DNA from: an uncultured Porphyromonadaceae bacterium | Lineage (GTDB): Bacteria; Bacteroidota; Bacteroidia; Bacteroidales; Muribaculaceae | Assembly (NCBI GenBank): GCA_938027385.1 | Contig: CALJBF010000046.1 | Coordinates: forward strand, 1 to 15,876 | DNA: 15,876 bases | Direction of reading: 5' to 3' | Shown: piece by piece, positions 1 to 7,341 of the stretch | Layout of the letters: the number at the start of each line of letters is the position of its first letter | Position numbering within the stretch: position 1 is the stretch's first letter | Program-made: the position numbers and the translations under genes | The notes under the pieces: generated by a model | Databases searched by the model: none | Told to the model about the DNA's origin: nothing | What the model saw: the letters and a program-made list of their open reading frames with translations, nothing else

Positions 1-1
1 A

Positions 2-1081
2 TCGATAAAGTCGTCGAATACCGTGGTAATGACACAGACGGTGCGTCTGCTTGTCAGGGACATGGAAGCCGAGGATATGCATTTCCCCCTTCATCTTGGC
101 GTCACCGAGGCCGGTGACGGCGAGGATGGCCGCATCCGCTCGGCCGTCGGCATAGGGTCACTGCTGGCCGACGGCATCGGCGACACCATCCGCGTGTCGC
201 TCAGCGAAGAGCCTGAGGCTGAAGTGCCCGTGGCCCGCGAGCTTGTGGAATATCTGACCGCACGTGCCGGCGCGCCCTCCGTGCCGGGCGAGGCGGCGCC
301 TGATTTCGACCCGGTTCTGCGTCAGCGCCGTCCTACCGACCCCGCAGGGAAGGTGGGGGGCACGCAGGTGCCCGTTGTGGCGGGTTACGATGATTTCGGC
401 GCTGAAACCGCTGTCATCGACATTGACGTGACCGACGATGCGGCGCTTGTGGCCCGTGCCGCTGAACTGGGGGCTGACACGGCGCTCTGCCTTGTCACAG
501 CCCACGCCAATCCCGTGGCGCGTCTCTCGGCGGCCATACATGCGCTCTGGCGCGCGGGTGACCGGCATCCTGTAATAGCACGGCTTGCATACGACGGCCT
601 TGACCGCGACAAGGTGGTGATCAGGGCGTCGGCTGATTTCGGCTCGCTGCTGCTCAACGGTCTTATCGACGGCCTCGACATCCAGGCCGACACGCTTACC
701 CGCGGCGAGCTTGACTCGCTGGCGTTGGGCATACTCCAGGCGGCGCGTTGCCGTGTCACAAAGACCGAATTCGGGTCGTGCCCGGGATGTGGCCGCACCA
801 TGTTCGACCTGCAGGAGACCGTGCGCCGCGTCAAGGCAGCTGTGGCCGGTTATCCCGGCCTGAAAATTGCTGTGATGGGGTGTGTTGTCAACGGCCCCGG
901 CGAGATGGCCGACGCCGACTACGGTTACGTGGGCGCAGGCGTGGGCCGTGTGAGCCTGTACCGCAACAAGGAGCTGATAGAGAAAAACATAGAGTCAGAC
1001 CGGGCTGTCGACCGCCTGCTTGAGATACTTCGGGCCGACGGGCGCATCGCCGCTGACCGCCATAATCCCGCCCAGGCATGA
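2..1081 (+). CDS. ispG: 4-hydroxy-3-methylbut-2-enyl-diphosphate synthase IspG, 3' part
   Basis: This gene makes HMBPP from methylerythritol cyclodiphosphate in the MEP isoprenoid pathway, using a [4Fe-4S] cluster in the cytoplasm. The reading frame is open through the left edge: the first codons read SIKSSNTVVMTQTVRLL, a normal mid-protein IspG sequence, so the methionines near position 29 are not the start. The cluster ligands are visible as a CPGC motif (Cys codons at 779 and 788) and Cys-x6-Glu in GCVVNGPGE (Cys codon at 881, Glu codon at 902). The stretch from about 370 to 720 fits the extra middle domain of the long IspG form known from Bacteroidetes, Chlamydiae and plants. The stop overlaps the start of the downstream peptidase as ATGA. 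The assignment is firm; only the N-terminal part is missing. Confidence 0.96.
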   Translation, partial: SIKSSNTVVMTQTVRLLVRDMEAEDMHFPLHLGVTEAGDGEDGRIRSAVGIGSLLADGIGDTIRVSLSEEPEAEVPVARELVEYLTARAGAPSVPGEAAPDFDPVLRQRRPTDPAGKVGGTQVPVVAGYDDFGAETAVIDIDVTDDAALVARAAELGADTALCLVTAHANPVARLSAAIHALWRAGDRHPVIARLAYDGLDRDKVVIRASADFGSLLLNGLIDGLDIQADTLTRGELDSLALGILQAARCRVTKTEFGSCPGCGRTMFDLQETVRRVKAAVAGYPGLKIAVMGCVVNGPGEMADADYGYVGAGVGRVSLYRNKELIEKNIESDRAVDRLLEILRADGRIAADRHNPAQA

Positions 1082-2319
1082 CGGCATGCGGTGATCTGTC
1101 GGGGCGCCGGTTCGAGACCGCCATACTGCCCAACGGCATACGCGTGATATGCTGCCGCACGGCCACCCGCGCCGAATATTTCGGCGTGGCTGTCAATTCC
1201 GGCAGCCGCGACGAGAGGGCCGGGTGTTTCGGTCTGGCGCATTTCGTCGAGCACACCATTTTCAAGGGCACCACGCACCGCCGGGCATGTCATATCATAA
1301 ACCGCATGGAGGCTGTGGGGGGCGAGCTGAATGCCTTCACGTCGAAAGAAGAGACATACGTCTACACCATATTCCCCAACGGGAATCTGGGGCGTGCCGT
1401 CGACCTGGTTGCCGACCTGGTGCGCGATTCTGTGTTTCCGGCTGCCGAGCTTGACCGTGAGCGCGATGTGGTGCGCGACGAGATGGACTCGTATCTCGAC
1501 ACCCCCTCTGAGGCGGTGTTCGACGATTTCGAGGATCTGTTTTTCCGCGGCTCACAGCTCGGCCATAACATACTTGGCGACAGTGCGGGGCTCGACACGT
1601 TCACGTCAGATGTCTGCCGTCGTTACCTCACGGAAACATTCTGCGGCAGCCGTATGACGGTGTTCTATCTCGGCCCCGAGCCGCCGCGCAAGGTCGTGGC
1701 CATGGTGACACGCCATCTGGGGATGCTGCCTGCCGGAACCCCTCCCGTGCGCGTGGCGCCTCAGACAACAGCACCTGCCGGAGAGAGGCGCCCGGCGGCG
1801 TCGCATCAGGCCAATACGGTCATCGGCGCTACGGCAGGGAGCCTGTACGAAGCCGACCGGCACGCCATGGCGTTGCTGGCCAACATACTCGGTGGCCCGG
1901 GAATGAACTCGCGGCTCAATGTGGCCCTGCGCGAGCGCCGAGGACTGGTCTACACTGTCGAGGCGGCTGTGACCAGGTTTACCGACTGCGGCGTGTTCAC
2001 CGTCTATTACGGCTGTGACCCGGGCGACAATGACCGCTGTCACGAGTTAGTGAACCGTGAACTCGCGCAGGTGGCCGACACGCCGCTGAAACCCTCGGCC
2101 CTCGCCGCCGCAAAACGGCAGTATCTCGGGCAGCTTGTAATCGGGTCGGAGAACCTTGAGCAGTCGGCCATGAACATGGCGCGCACCATGATGTATTTCG
2201 GTCATGCGCCGTCGGTGCAGGCTGTGGCGGCAGCGATAGAGGCCGTCACCCCTATGGCGCTTGCCGACACGGCGCAGCGTCTCAGGCCTGACTTATGCAG
2301 CTGGCTGACTTTAGGCTAA
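1078..2319 (+). CDS. M16 family zinc metallopeptidase
   Basis: This is a 413-residue peptidase of the M16 (pitrilysin/processing peptidase-like) family. The inverted zinc motif HxxEH is complete as H55-F-V-E58-H59, and the third zinc ligand is probably E135 in RDEMDSY, 76 residues further on, the usual M16 spacing. The second half has the family's C-terminal lobe with RLNVALRERRGLVYTV, which carries the Arg/Tyr pair that helps shape the active site in M16B enzymes. Length matches single-unit bacterial M16B proteins. No signal peptide is evident, so a cytoplasmic location is likely. The ATG overlaps the ispG stop by four bases, so the two are probably translationally coupled, although no functional link between them is obvious. 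The substrate is unknown. Confidence 0.93.
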   Translation: MTACGDLSGRRFETAILPNGIRVICCRTATRAEYFGVAVNSGSRDERAGCFGLAHFVEHTIFKGTTHRRACHIINRMEAVGGELNAFTSKEETYVYTIFPNGNLGRAVDLVADLVRDSVFPAAELDRERDVVRDEMDSYLDTPSEAVFDDFEDLFFRGSQLGHNILGDSAGLDTFTSDVCRRYLTETFCGSRMTVFYLGPEPPRKVVAMVTRHLGMLPAGTPPVRVAPQTTAPAGERRPAASHQANTVIGATAGSLYEADRHAMALLANILGGPGMNSRLNVALRERRGLVYTVEAAVTRFTDCGVFTVYYGCDPGDNDRCHELVNRELAQVADTPLKPSALAAAKRQYLGQLVIGSENLEQSAMNMARTMMYFGHAPSVQAVAAAIEAVTPMALADTAQRLRPDLCSWLTLG

Positions 2320-2363
2320 ACAGCGCCGTTGTTGGTCAATAATACCCCAAAAGAGCTAAAATC

Positions 2364-2394
2364 TTGGTGATTTTGGCTGAAAATGGTAATTTTG
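2364..2394 (+). promoter_or_regulatory. Bacteroidetes-type promoter upstream of dus
   Basis: TTG at 2364-2366 and TAATTTTG at 2387-2394 are separated by 20 nt, matching the Bacteroidetes primary sigma (ABfA) consensus of a -33 TTG and a -7 TAnnTTTG. It lies in the 86-bp gap between the peptidase and dus. A start site about five bases beyond the -7 element would leave only a handful of untranslated bases before the ATG at 2406. Confidence 0.55.
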
Positions 2395-2405
2395 AAACTG
2401 GAACA

Positions 2406-3401
2406 ATGAAGATTGCCGGATTGGATCTGGGGGAACGTCCCGTGATGCTCGCCCCCATGGAAGATGTGACAGACCCGTCGTTCCGCCTGATTTGCAAGGA
2501 ATTGGGCGCCGATATGACATACTCCGAGTTTGTCTCGGCCGATGCCCTGATACGCAATATCGCGGCCACCACCCGCAAGCTCGCCATAAATGACCGCGAG
2601 CGCCCCACGGCCATACAGATTTATGGCCGCGAGGTAGGCCCGATGGTCGAGGCGGCACGCATTGTCGAGGGGGCGCACCCCGATGTGATTGACATAAACT
2701 TCGGCTGCCCCGTCAAGAAGGTGGCCGGAAAGGGTGCCGGAGCCGGGATGCTGCGTGATATTCCGCGGATGCTTGAGATCACCCGCGCTGTGGTCGATGC
2801 GGTGAAACTACCGGTGACGGTAAAGACCCGTCTTGGCTGGGATCACGACCACCGCATCATCGTCGATTTGGCCGAACAGCTGCAGGACTGCGGCATTGCG
2901 GCCCTGACCGTGCACGGACGCACGCGCGCCCAGATGTACACAGGCGAGGCCGACTGGGAGATGATAGCCCGCGTGAAGGAGAATCCGCGTCTGCGCATAC
3001 CCGTGATCGGCAACGGCGACATCGACTCGCCCGAGCGACTGCTCGCTGCCTTTGACCGCTACGGCGTGGACGGGGTGATGGTGGGCCGCGCGTCGATAGG
3101 CAATCCGTGGATTTTCAACGACCTGCAGAGGGCGCTCCACCCCGAAGACCCGCGTTTCGAGCCGCTTACGCTGGCGAGGAAGTTCGATATTCTGCGCCGG
3201 CAGATTGACGAGAGCATTGACAAAATCGATGAGTACCGCGGAATCCTGCATATACGCCGTCATCTGGCCGTCAGCAGGCTTTTCAAGGGGATACCCAACT
3301 TCCGCGAGACGCGCATAGCCATGCTCAGGGCCGATACGCGCGACGAGCTTATGGCGATAATCGGGCACGTGCAGAACGAGATTCTCCCCTCGTTTGTATA
3401 A
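2406..3401 (+). CDS. dusB: tRNA-dihydrouridine synthase, DusB type
   Basis: This flavoenzyme reduces specific uridines in the tRNA D-loop to dihydrouridine, using FMN and NADPH in the cytoplasm. The 331-residue protein has the family landmarks in order: LAPMEDVTDPSFR (FMN site at the N-terminus), YSEFVSADAL, INFGCPVKKV with the catalytic Cys, KTRLGWD, TVHGRTRAQMYTG with the His near the flavin, PVIGNGDI, and GVDGVMVGRASIGNPWIF, which binds the FMN phosphate. An in-frame ATG at 2364 would add 14 residues, but it overlaps the promoter, and MKIAGLDLGERPVMLAPMED is the normal start of the family, so 2406 is preferred. The DusB label follows overall motif resemblance; DusA or DusC is less likely. 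Confidence 0.94.
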   Translation: MKIAGLDLGERPVMLAPMEDVTDPSFRLICKELGADMTYSEFVSADALIRNIAATTRKLAINDRERPTAIQIYGREVGPMVEAARIVEGAHPDVIDINFGCPVKKVAGKGAGAGMLRDIPRMLEITRAVVDAVKLPVTVKTRLGWDHDHRIIVDLAEQLQDCGIAALTVHGRTRAQMYTGEADWEMIARVKENPRLRIPVIGNGDIDSPERLLAAFDRYGVDGVMVGRASIGNPWIFNDLQRALHPEDPRFEPLTLARKFDILRRQIDESIDKIDEYRGILHIRRHLAVSRLFKGIPNFRETRIAMLRADTRDELMAIIGHVQNEILPSFV

Positions 3402-3426
3402 TATATAACCGACCTATAACCGAGAA

Positions 3427-4149
3427 ATGAAAAAGTTATTTCTGTTACTGACACTGATGAGCGCCATCTTCACAGGCGCATCGGCCCAGCGCACCCACCG
3501 CACCGGGGCGTATGACCTGAAAGTGGCCGATTTCAGCAAGATTGACCTTGTCGACGGATTTAACGTGGAATATCACTGCTCTGACGACTCGGCCGGCATG
3601 ATCACATTCGAGACCACCAACGATATCGCCTCAAAGATACTGTTCGAGGTGAAAAAAGAGAAACTTGTGATTCAGAAAGCGTTTCACGAGGCGGGTCAGA
3701 TGCGGTACGGCTTGCCCACACTGCATGTATATTCGCGTTTTCTTACCGAAGTGCGCAACAGCGGCGACTCGACCCTTGTGGTCAACAGCCCGAAGTCGAC
3801 TGTGAAATTCAAGGCCGAAGTGATTGGTAACGGCCGCATTGTGGTGCGCGACATCGACTGCTCGAAGTTCGACGGTGCCATAAACACAGGCAACGGCACG
3901 CTTGTGGTCACGGGCACCTGCACCGAGGCCACGCTGACCAACACCGGCGTGGGCACCATTCAGGCCGACAATCTCAAGGCCGAGCGGGCATCGTGCCGTT
4001 TCTTCGGCAAGGGTACGACCGGGGTCTGGGTCACTGAATTGCTGCAGGTCAAGGGGGCTTTGCCGGGCAAGCTTTACTACCGGGGCAAGCCTGAAAAAAT
4101 AAAGAATTACTCTGTCGGGGTGAAGATTATCCCGATGGCGTCAGAGTGA
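3427..4149 (+). CDS. Secreted DUF2807 (GIN domain) protein
   Basis: The protein has 240 residues. The N-terminus, MKKLFLLLTLMSAIFTGASA, is a clear type I signal peptide with likely cleavage after ASA and before Gln21, so the protein is exported to the periplasm or beyond. The mature part is built of short repeated beta strands with a regular Gly/Asn/Thr/Val pattern (IVVRDIDCSKFDG, TLVVTGTCTEATLTNTGVGT), typical of the right-handed beta solenoid of the DUF2807/GIN family that is very common in Bacteroidetes. No enzymatic motif is visible and the role is unknown; GIN proteins have been proposed as adhesin heads, without strong proof. It follows dus after 25 bp and precedes the flippase by 10 bp, so the three are probably co-transcribed. 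Confidence 0.85.
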   Translation: MKKLFLLLTLMSAIFTGASAQRTHRTGAYDLKVADFSKIDLVDGFNVEYHCSDDSAGMITFETTNDIASKILFEVKKEKLVIQKAFHEAGQMRYGLPTLHVYSRFLTEVRNSGDSTLVVNSPKSTVKFKAEVIGNGRIVVRDIDCSKFDGAINTGNGTLVVTGTCTEATLTNTGVGTIQADNLKAERASCRFFGKGTTGVWVTELLQVKGALPGKLYYRGKPEKIKNYSVGVKIIPMASE

Positions 4150-4159
4150 CATCCAGCCG

Positions 4160-5647
4160 ATGACCGACAGCGAATCCTCACCGCGTCTTAAAGAGCAGAC
4201 AGCCGGATCTGTAAAGTGGAACTTCATCGACAAGGTTTCACAGCAGGCGCTCTATGCCGTGACCGGTGTGGTGCTGGCCAATCTGCTCAGCGACACTGAC
4301 TTCGGTCTTGTGGGCGCTGTGCTTGTGTTTCAGGCGTTCGCGTCGTTGCTGGTCGATTCGGGATTCTCATACGCGCTGCTGCAGCGCAAACGCCCTTCGC
4401 GGCTCGATTACTCCACGGTGCTATGGTTCAATCTCGCGGTGGCCGTGGCCATATATGCGGTGCTGTTTTCCTGCGCGCCGCTGATTGCCGCGATTTTCGG
4501 ACATGACGCGCGTCTGATTCCGCTGAGCCGCGTGATGTTCCTGAGTTTCATACTCAACGCGGCGTGCATCGTGCAGGTGAACCGCCTGATGAAAGAGATG
4601 CGCGTGAAGGTCGTGGCCCTATCGAATTCGGCCGGACTTTTTGCGGGTGCCATTGTGGGTATAGGCCTTGCCGTGGCCGGATACGGCGCCTGGGCCATCG
4701 TATGGCAGACGCTGACGCTGAACGCCATAAAAGGTGTCACGCTCTGGATTGCCGGTCGCTGGACGCCGATTTTCAGGTTCTCGCGAGCATCGTTGAAATC
4801 ATTTTTCGCAGTGGGTTCGTCGATGATGGCCACCTCTTTCCTTAACACGCTTTTTCAGAACATATATTCGTTCTTCATCGGCTACAAGGCGGGTCTGGCG
4901 CCGTTAGGCTATTATACCCAGGCCGACAAGTGGAGCAAGATGGGTGTGACGACCGTGCAGCAGACGCTTGTGTCGGCTTTCCTTCCCACACTCTCCGAGG
5001 TGCAGGATGACCCTGCGCGCTTTGCCCGCGCCTCGGCCAAGATGAACCGTGTCACGGCTTATATGCTCTTCCCGCTGATGGGGTTCCTGACAGTGATGGC
5101 CACGCCGATATTCCACTGCCTTTTCGGCACGAAGTGGAATCTGTCGATCGTGCTTTTCCAGATACTTCTTGTCAGGGGGATTTTTACGGTGCTCAACGCC
5201 ACGTACGCCAACTATGCCATAGCTCTTGCGCGCACGCGCCTGGTATTCTGGCTTGAGGTTGTGCGCGATTCGGTGGCGTTGCTGTTGCTTGCGGTGACCA
5301 TACCCTGGATAGCCGTCGAGACCGACGGAAACATGGTCTGGGGCCTTGAGATTCTGCTCTGGGGGCAACTGCTTGCCTCGTTCGTTACCTGGATCGTCAC
5401 TCTTATGAAAACTGCACCGCTTACAGGCCGCGGCATCGGAGCGTTCCTTAAAGATCTCGCACCCTACGCGGCCCTCACCCTGGTTGCCATGGCCGCGATG
5501 TGGGCCGAATCGCTGTGGCTCACCAACCCCTGGGCCCTCTTTACCTTGCAGGGCGCCACCGGTCTGGCCATATATCTTGGCGCCAACGCCCTGCTGGGCT
5601 CAAAAATACAGCGTGAGGCGCTGCTCTTTGTCTTCAAACGCAAATAA
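4160..5647 (+). CDS. Polysaccharide flippase of the MOP/PST (Wzx-like) family
   Basis: This is a 495-residue integral membrane protein with roughly 12 to 14 hydrophobic segments spread along its length. The N-terminus (SVKWNFIDKVSQQALYAVTGVVL, then LLSDTDFGLVGAVLVFQAFASLLVDSGF) has the pattern of the polysaccharide transport branch of the MOP flippase superfamily: a Trp-containing first helix, an acidic residue before the F/YG motif, and a conserved Asp-Ser-Gly-Phe. Such proteins flip lipid-linked oligosaccharide units across the inner membrane for O-antigen, capsule or exopolysaccharide assembly. No glycosyltransferases or polymerase lie alongside, so the product cannot be named; a WzxC-type role is the best guess. 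It starts 10 bp after the DUF2807 gene. Confidence 0.9.
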   Translation: MTDSESSPRLKEQTAGSVKWNFIDKVSQQALYAVTGVVLANLLSDTDFGLVGAVLVFQAFASLLVDSGFSYALLQRKRPSRLDYSTVLWFNLAVAVAIYAVLFSCAPLIAAIFGHDARLIPLSRVMFLSFILNAACIVQVNRLMKEMRVKVVALSNSAGLFAGAIVGIGLAVAGYGAWAIVWQTLTLNAIKGVTLWIAGRWTPIFRFSRASLKSFFAVGSSMMATSFLNTLFQNIYSFFIGYKAGLAPLGYYTQADKWSKMGVTTVQQTLVSAFLPTLSEVQDDPARFARASAKMNRVTAYMLFPLMGFLTVMATPIFHCLFGTKWNLSIVLFQILLVRGIFTVLNATYANYAIALARTRLVFWLEVVRDSVALLLLAVTIPWIAVETDGNMVWGLEILLWGQLLASFVTWIVTLMKTAPLTGRGIGAFLKDLAPYAALTLVAMAAMWAESLWLTNPWALFTLQGATGLAIYLGANALLGSKIQREALLFVFKRK

Positions 5648-5666
5648 AGGGCGCCAACTGCCACGG

Positions 5667-5695
5667 CGGGCACCCTTGTGGCCGCCCGGTGCCCG
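5667..5695 (+). terminator. Possible terminator of the flippase operon
   Basis: CGGGCACC (5667-5674) and GGTGCCCG (5688-5695) form a perfect 8-bp stem around a 13-nt loop, starting 20 bases after the flippase stop codon. The downstream sequence TGTGCTCTATTA is only weakly T-rich, so intrinsic termination is uncertain. Confidence 0.4.
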
Positions 5696-5744
5696 TGTGC
5701 TCTATTACACAAATTTGCTTTTGCCAGGCGTTGGTTCTGTTTCA

Positions 5745-5770
5745 GTTATCGGCCGAGCTCGGCCGATAAC
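5745..5770. repeat. Perfect 26-bp palindrome
   Basis: The half-site GTTATCGGCCGAG (5745-5757) is followed directly by its exact reverse complement (5758-5770), with no spacer and no mismatch. Neither flank carries a T-tract, so it does not look like an ordinary intrinsic terminator for either converging operon. It could be a dimeric protein-binding site, a transcript-end structure, or an attachment or resolution-type site. Only the symmetry is seen directly. Confidence 0.9.
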
Positions 5771-5906
5771 ACGACCGGCATTGCTGAAATGCAGGCACCA
5801 ATAAAGGCCACAAAAAACATTAAGCCACCAACGTCACTAAAGCGGTAAAAAGCCGCCCCCCTAAAATCAAACGCATCCACGTGCCCCCTTATAAACATAA
5901 AAACTG

Positions 5907-5936
5907 AAAGCCGCTTTGCTCACGCAAAACGGCTTT
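5907..5936 (-). terminator. Intrinsic terminator of the rpsF-rpsR-rplI operon
   Basis: The 13-nt arms at 5907-5919 and 5924-5936 pair with one mismatch around a 4-nt loop. Read on the - strand, the stem AAAGCCGTTTTGC / GCAAAGCGGCTTT is followed by CAGTTTTTATGTTT, a T-rich tail. It lies 63 nt past the rplI stop codon. The combination of stem, small loop and T-rich tail in the right orientation supports a terminator for this operon. Confidence 0.65.
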
Positions 5937-5951
5937 GAGGTTGGGGATAGA

Positions 5952-5988
5952 TGGCCCCCCGATGCGGGTGGGGAATGCCGGGGGGCCA
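5952..5988 (-). terminator. GC-rich hairpin directly after rplI
   Basis: The arms TGGCCCCCCG (5952-5961) and CGGGGGGCCA (5979-5988) pair perfectly over 10 bp around a 17-nt loop, beginning 11 bases past the rplI stop. There is no T-tract on the - strand side, so it may block exonucleases or pause polymerase ahead of the hairpin at 5907-5936 instead of terminating by itself. Confidence 0.45.
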
Positions 5989-5999
5989 GGGGGTATGCT

Positions 6000-6443
6000 T
6001 TATTCAGCAACCACCTCGAAGGGAATCTCAACCGACACTTCTTTGTGCAGGTTGACCTTGGCGGTGTAGTTGCCGAGTTCTTTGACGGTTTCTTTGATCG
6101 AGATGAGCTTACGGTCGATCTTATGACCGAGTTTCTCGAGGGCTTCGGCAACCTGGATGTTGTTGACCGAACCGAAGATGGTGCCTGTGGCCGAGGCTTT
6201 GGCACCGATGGTCAGAGCTACGCCTTCGAGCGATGCGGCTACAGCCTCGGCATCGGCTTTGAGCTGGGCGAGCTTGTGGGCGCGCTGGCGCTGGTTCTCG
6301 GCGAGCTGTTTGAGTGCTGACGAGTTGGCGATTACGGCTTTGCCCTGGGGGATGAGGTAGTTACGGCCGTATCCGTCCTTTACTTCTACGACGTCGTCTT
6401 TGTAGCCGAGGCCGTGGATGTCTTCTTTAAGTATGATTTTCAT
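6000..6443 (-). CDS. rplI: 50S ribosomal protein L9
   Basis: L9 binds 23S rRNA at the base of the L1 stalk and helps frame maintenance. The 147-residue protein has the N-terminal signature MKIILKEDIHGLGYKDDVVEVKDGYGRNYLIP, with the Gly-rich loop and Asn-Tyr-Leu-(I/V)-Pro, then a long charged connecting helix (about residues 41 to 75) and a C-terminal domain with GTIFGSVNNIQVAEAL. Length is normal. It is the last gene of the rpsF-rpsR-rplI operon, 51 nt after rpsR, and is followed by two hairpins. Confidence 0.97.
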   Translation of the reverse strand: MKIILKEDIHGLGYKDDVVEVKDGYGRNYLIPQGKAVIANSSALKQLAENQRQRAHKLAQLKADAEAVAASLEGVALTIGAKASATGTIFGSVNNIQVAEALEKLGHKIDRKLISIKETVKELGNYTAKVNLHKEVSVEIPFEVVAE

Positions 6444-6494
6444 AACTTGTTTTCTGAATGGGATGTGAATAGATGGACAGTCGCGAGCCGACAG

Positions 6495-6764
6495 TTACTT
6501 CATCAGGTCGGTTACGAAGGGGAGCAGAGCCAGGTGACGGGCACGTTTTACGGCCTGGGCCACGCGACGCTGGAATTTCAGCGAGGTGCCGGTGATGCGG
6601 CGGGGAAGGATCTTACCCTGCTCGTTGAGGAATTTCTTGAGGAATTCGGGATCCTTGTAATCGATGTATTTGATTCCGCTGCGTTTGAAACGGCAGTATT
6701 TTTTCTTTTTGACGTCGACCGACAGCGGGGTGAGATAGCGGATTTCTGATTGAGTCTGTGCCAT
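6495..6764 (-). CDS. rpsR: 30S ribosomal protein S18
   Basis: S18 is a small basic protein that pairs with S6 on the platform of the 30S subunit. The 89-residue product shows the S18 core: CRFKRSGIKYIDYKDPEFLKKFLNEQGKILPRRITGTSLKFQRRVAQAVKRARHLALLPF. It begins 6 nt after the rpsF stop, the usual tight arrangement that keeps the two partners at equal levels. Confidence 0.97.
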   Translation of the reverse strand: MAQTQSEIRYLTPLSVDVKKKKYCRFKRSGIKYIDYKDPEFLKKFLNEQGKILPRRITGTSLKFQRRVAQAVKRARHLALLPFVTDLMK

Positions 6765-6770
6765 GATGAT

Positions 6771-7142
6771 TTAGTCTTCCTTGTTAGCTGCTACGGGTTC
6801 TTCGGTGGGTTTGTTGGCGCGGAGGTTTCGGCGTTTTGCGGCGTATTCGGCAGCATATTTGTCGTTGCGGAATACGAGGAAACGGATCACGCGCTCGTCG
6901 CGGCGGAAAGCGGTCTCGAGTTTCTTGACCAGGGTGGGATCACCGTCGAATTCCACCAGCGAGTAGAAGCCGGTCGACTTTTTCTGGATGGGGTAGGCGA
7001 GCTTGCGCAGGCCCCAGAGTTCCTGGTTCACGATTTCTGCACCGTTGTCGGTGAGCACTTTTGTGAACTTTTCTACCGCTTCCTTCATCTGAGCGTCAGA
7101 CAAAACGGGAGTTAAAATGAAAACGGTTTCGTAATGGTTCAT
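6771..7142 (-). CDS. rpsF: 30S ribosomal protein S6
   Basis: S6 forms a heterodimer with S18 and binds the central domain of 16S rRNA. The 123-residue protein starts with MNHYETVFILTPVLSD, the standard S6 N-terminus, and contains GLRKLAYPIQKKSTGFYSLVEF and a basic/acidic tail ending in NKED. The frame stays open upstream to 7427, but that extension covers the promoter and leader and looks unlike S6, so the ATG at 7142 is chosen. It is the first gene of the operon, preceded by a structured leader and a clear promoter. Confidence 0.97.
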   Translation of the reverse strand: MNHYETVFILTPVLSDAQMKEAVEKFTKVLTDNGAEIVNQELWGLRKLAYPIQKKSTGFYSLVEFDGDPTLVKKLETAFRRDERVIRFLVFRNDKYAAEYAAKRRNLRANKPTEEPVAANKED

Positions 7143-7177
7143 TGTTAACCTTTTGATGATTAATGAAATAGAGTTGT

Positions 7178-7235
7178 GTCTTGGCGAGTCTGCACTCTGG
7201 CCGCCGGAAGGTGGCCGAGCCACGTGTGCCAAAAC
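7178..7235 (-). promoter_or_regulatory. Structured rpsF mRNA leader, candidate S6:S18 autoregulatory element
   Basis: In the RNA read on the - strand, GUUUUGGC (7235-7228) can pair with GCCAAGAC (7185-7178) over 8 bp including one G-U pair. Inside lie a hairpin GUGGC-UCG-GCCAC (7211-7223), a single-stranded stretch with CUUCCGGCGGCCA, and a second hairpin GAGU-GCAG-ACUC (7186-7197) stacked against the outer stem. The element starts just after the predicted transcription start and ends 35 nt before the rpsF ATG. In several bacterial phyla the S6:S18 dimer binds its own leader through a structured motif with an exposed CCG; the CCG here fits that idea, but the match is my inference. Confidence 0.45.
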
Positions 7236-7241
7236 CGACTG

Positions 7242-7272
7242 CAAAGTTACAATATTTTTTTCTGACCTGCAA
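7242..7272 (-). promoter_or_regulatory. Promoter of the rpsF operon
   Basis: On the - strand TTG (7272-7270), a 20-nt spacer and TAACTTTG (7249-7242) match the Bacteroidetes -33/-7 consensus TTG-N20-TAnnTTTG. The start site should lie near 7237, giving a leader of about 95 nt that contains the structured element. Confidence 0.7.
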
Positions 7273-7333
7273 CCTGTTGAGAAAAAATCGGATATATTCG
7301 CCACTGATATGACGGAATCGGGGAAAAATGTTG

Positions 7334-7341
7334 TATTTTTG
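7334..7341 (+). promoter_or_regulatory. Possible -7 element upstream of the GH65 gene
   Basis: TATTTTTG fits TAnnTTTG and lies about 95 bp before the GH65 start, in the divergent region shared with rpsF. No TTG is present at the expected distance upstream, so the promoter may need an activator or may not be real. The element overlaps a 12-bp A/T palindrome, TTTTTGCAAAAA (7336-7347 less its terminal base). Confidence 0.4.

Larger units (their letters stand above)
5648..5999. other. Convergent intergenic region, no gene seen
   Basis: These 352 bp separate the flippase (+) from rplI (-), which converge on it. No reading frame here looks coding. It contains four inverted repeats, listed separately: a hairpin just past the flippase, a 26-bp perfect palindrome, a terminator-like hairpin, and a very GC-rich hairpin just past rplI. 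The stretch 5771-5906 is A/C-rich and shows no structure I can support. Confidence 0.7.

Noticed and set aside
3404..3423. Two copies of TATAACCGA with an 11-bp period before the DUF2807 gene
   Set aside because: Only two short A/T-rich copies in a 25-bp gap; could be chance and matches no known operator.
5867..6749. Open frames on both strands across the rplI/rpsR region (e.g. + 5916-6320, + 6414-6749)
   Set aside because: They are antisense or out-of-frame readings of certain ribosomal protein genes, with no start or promoter support.
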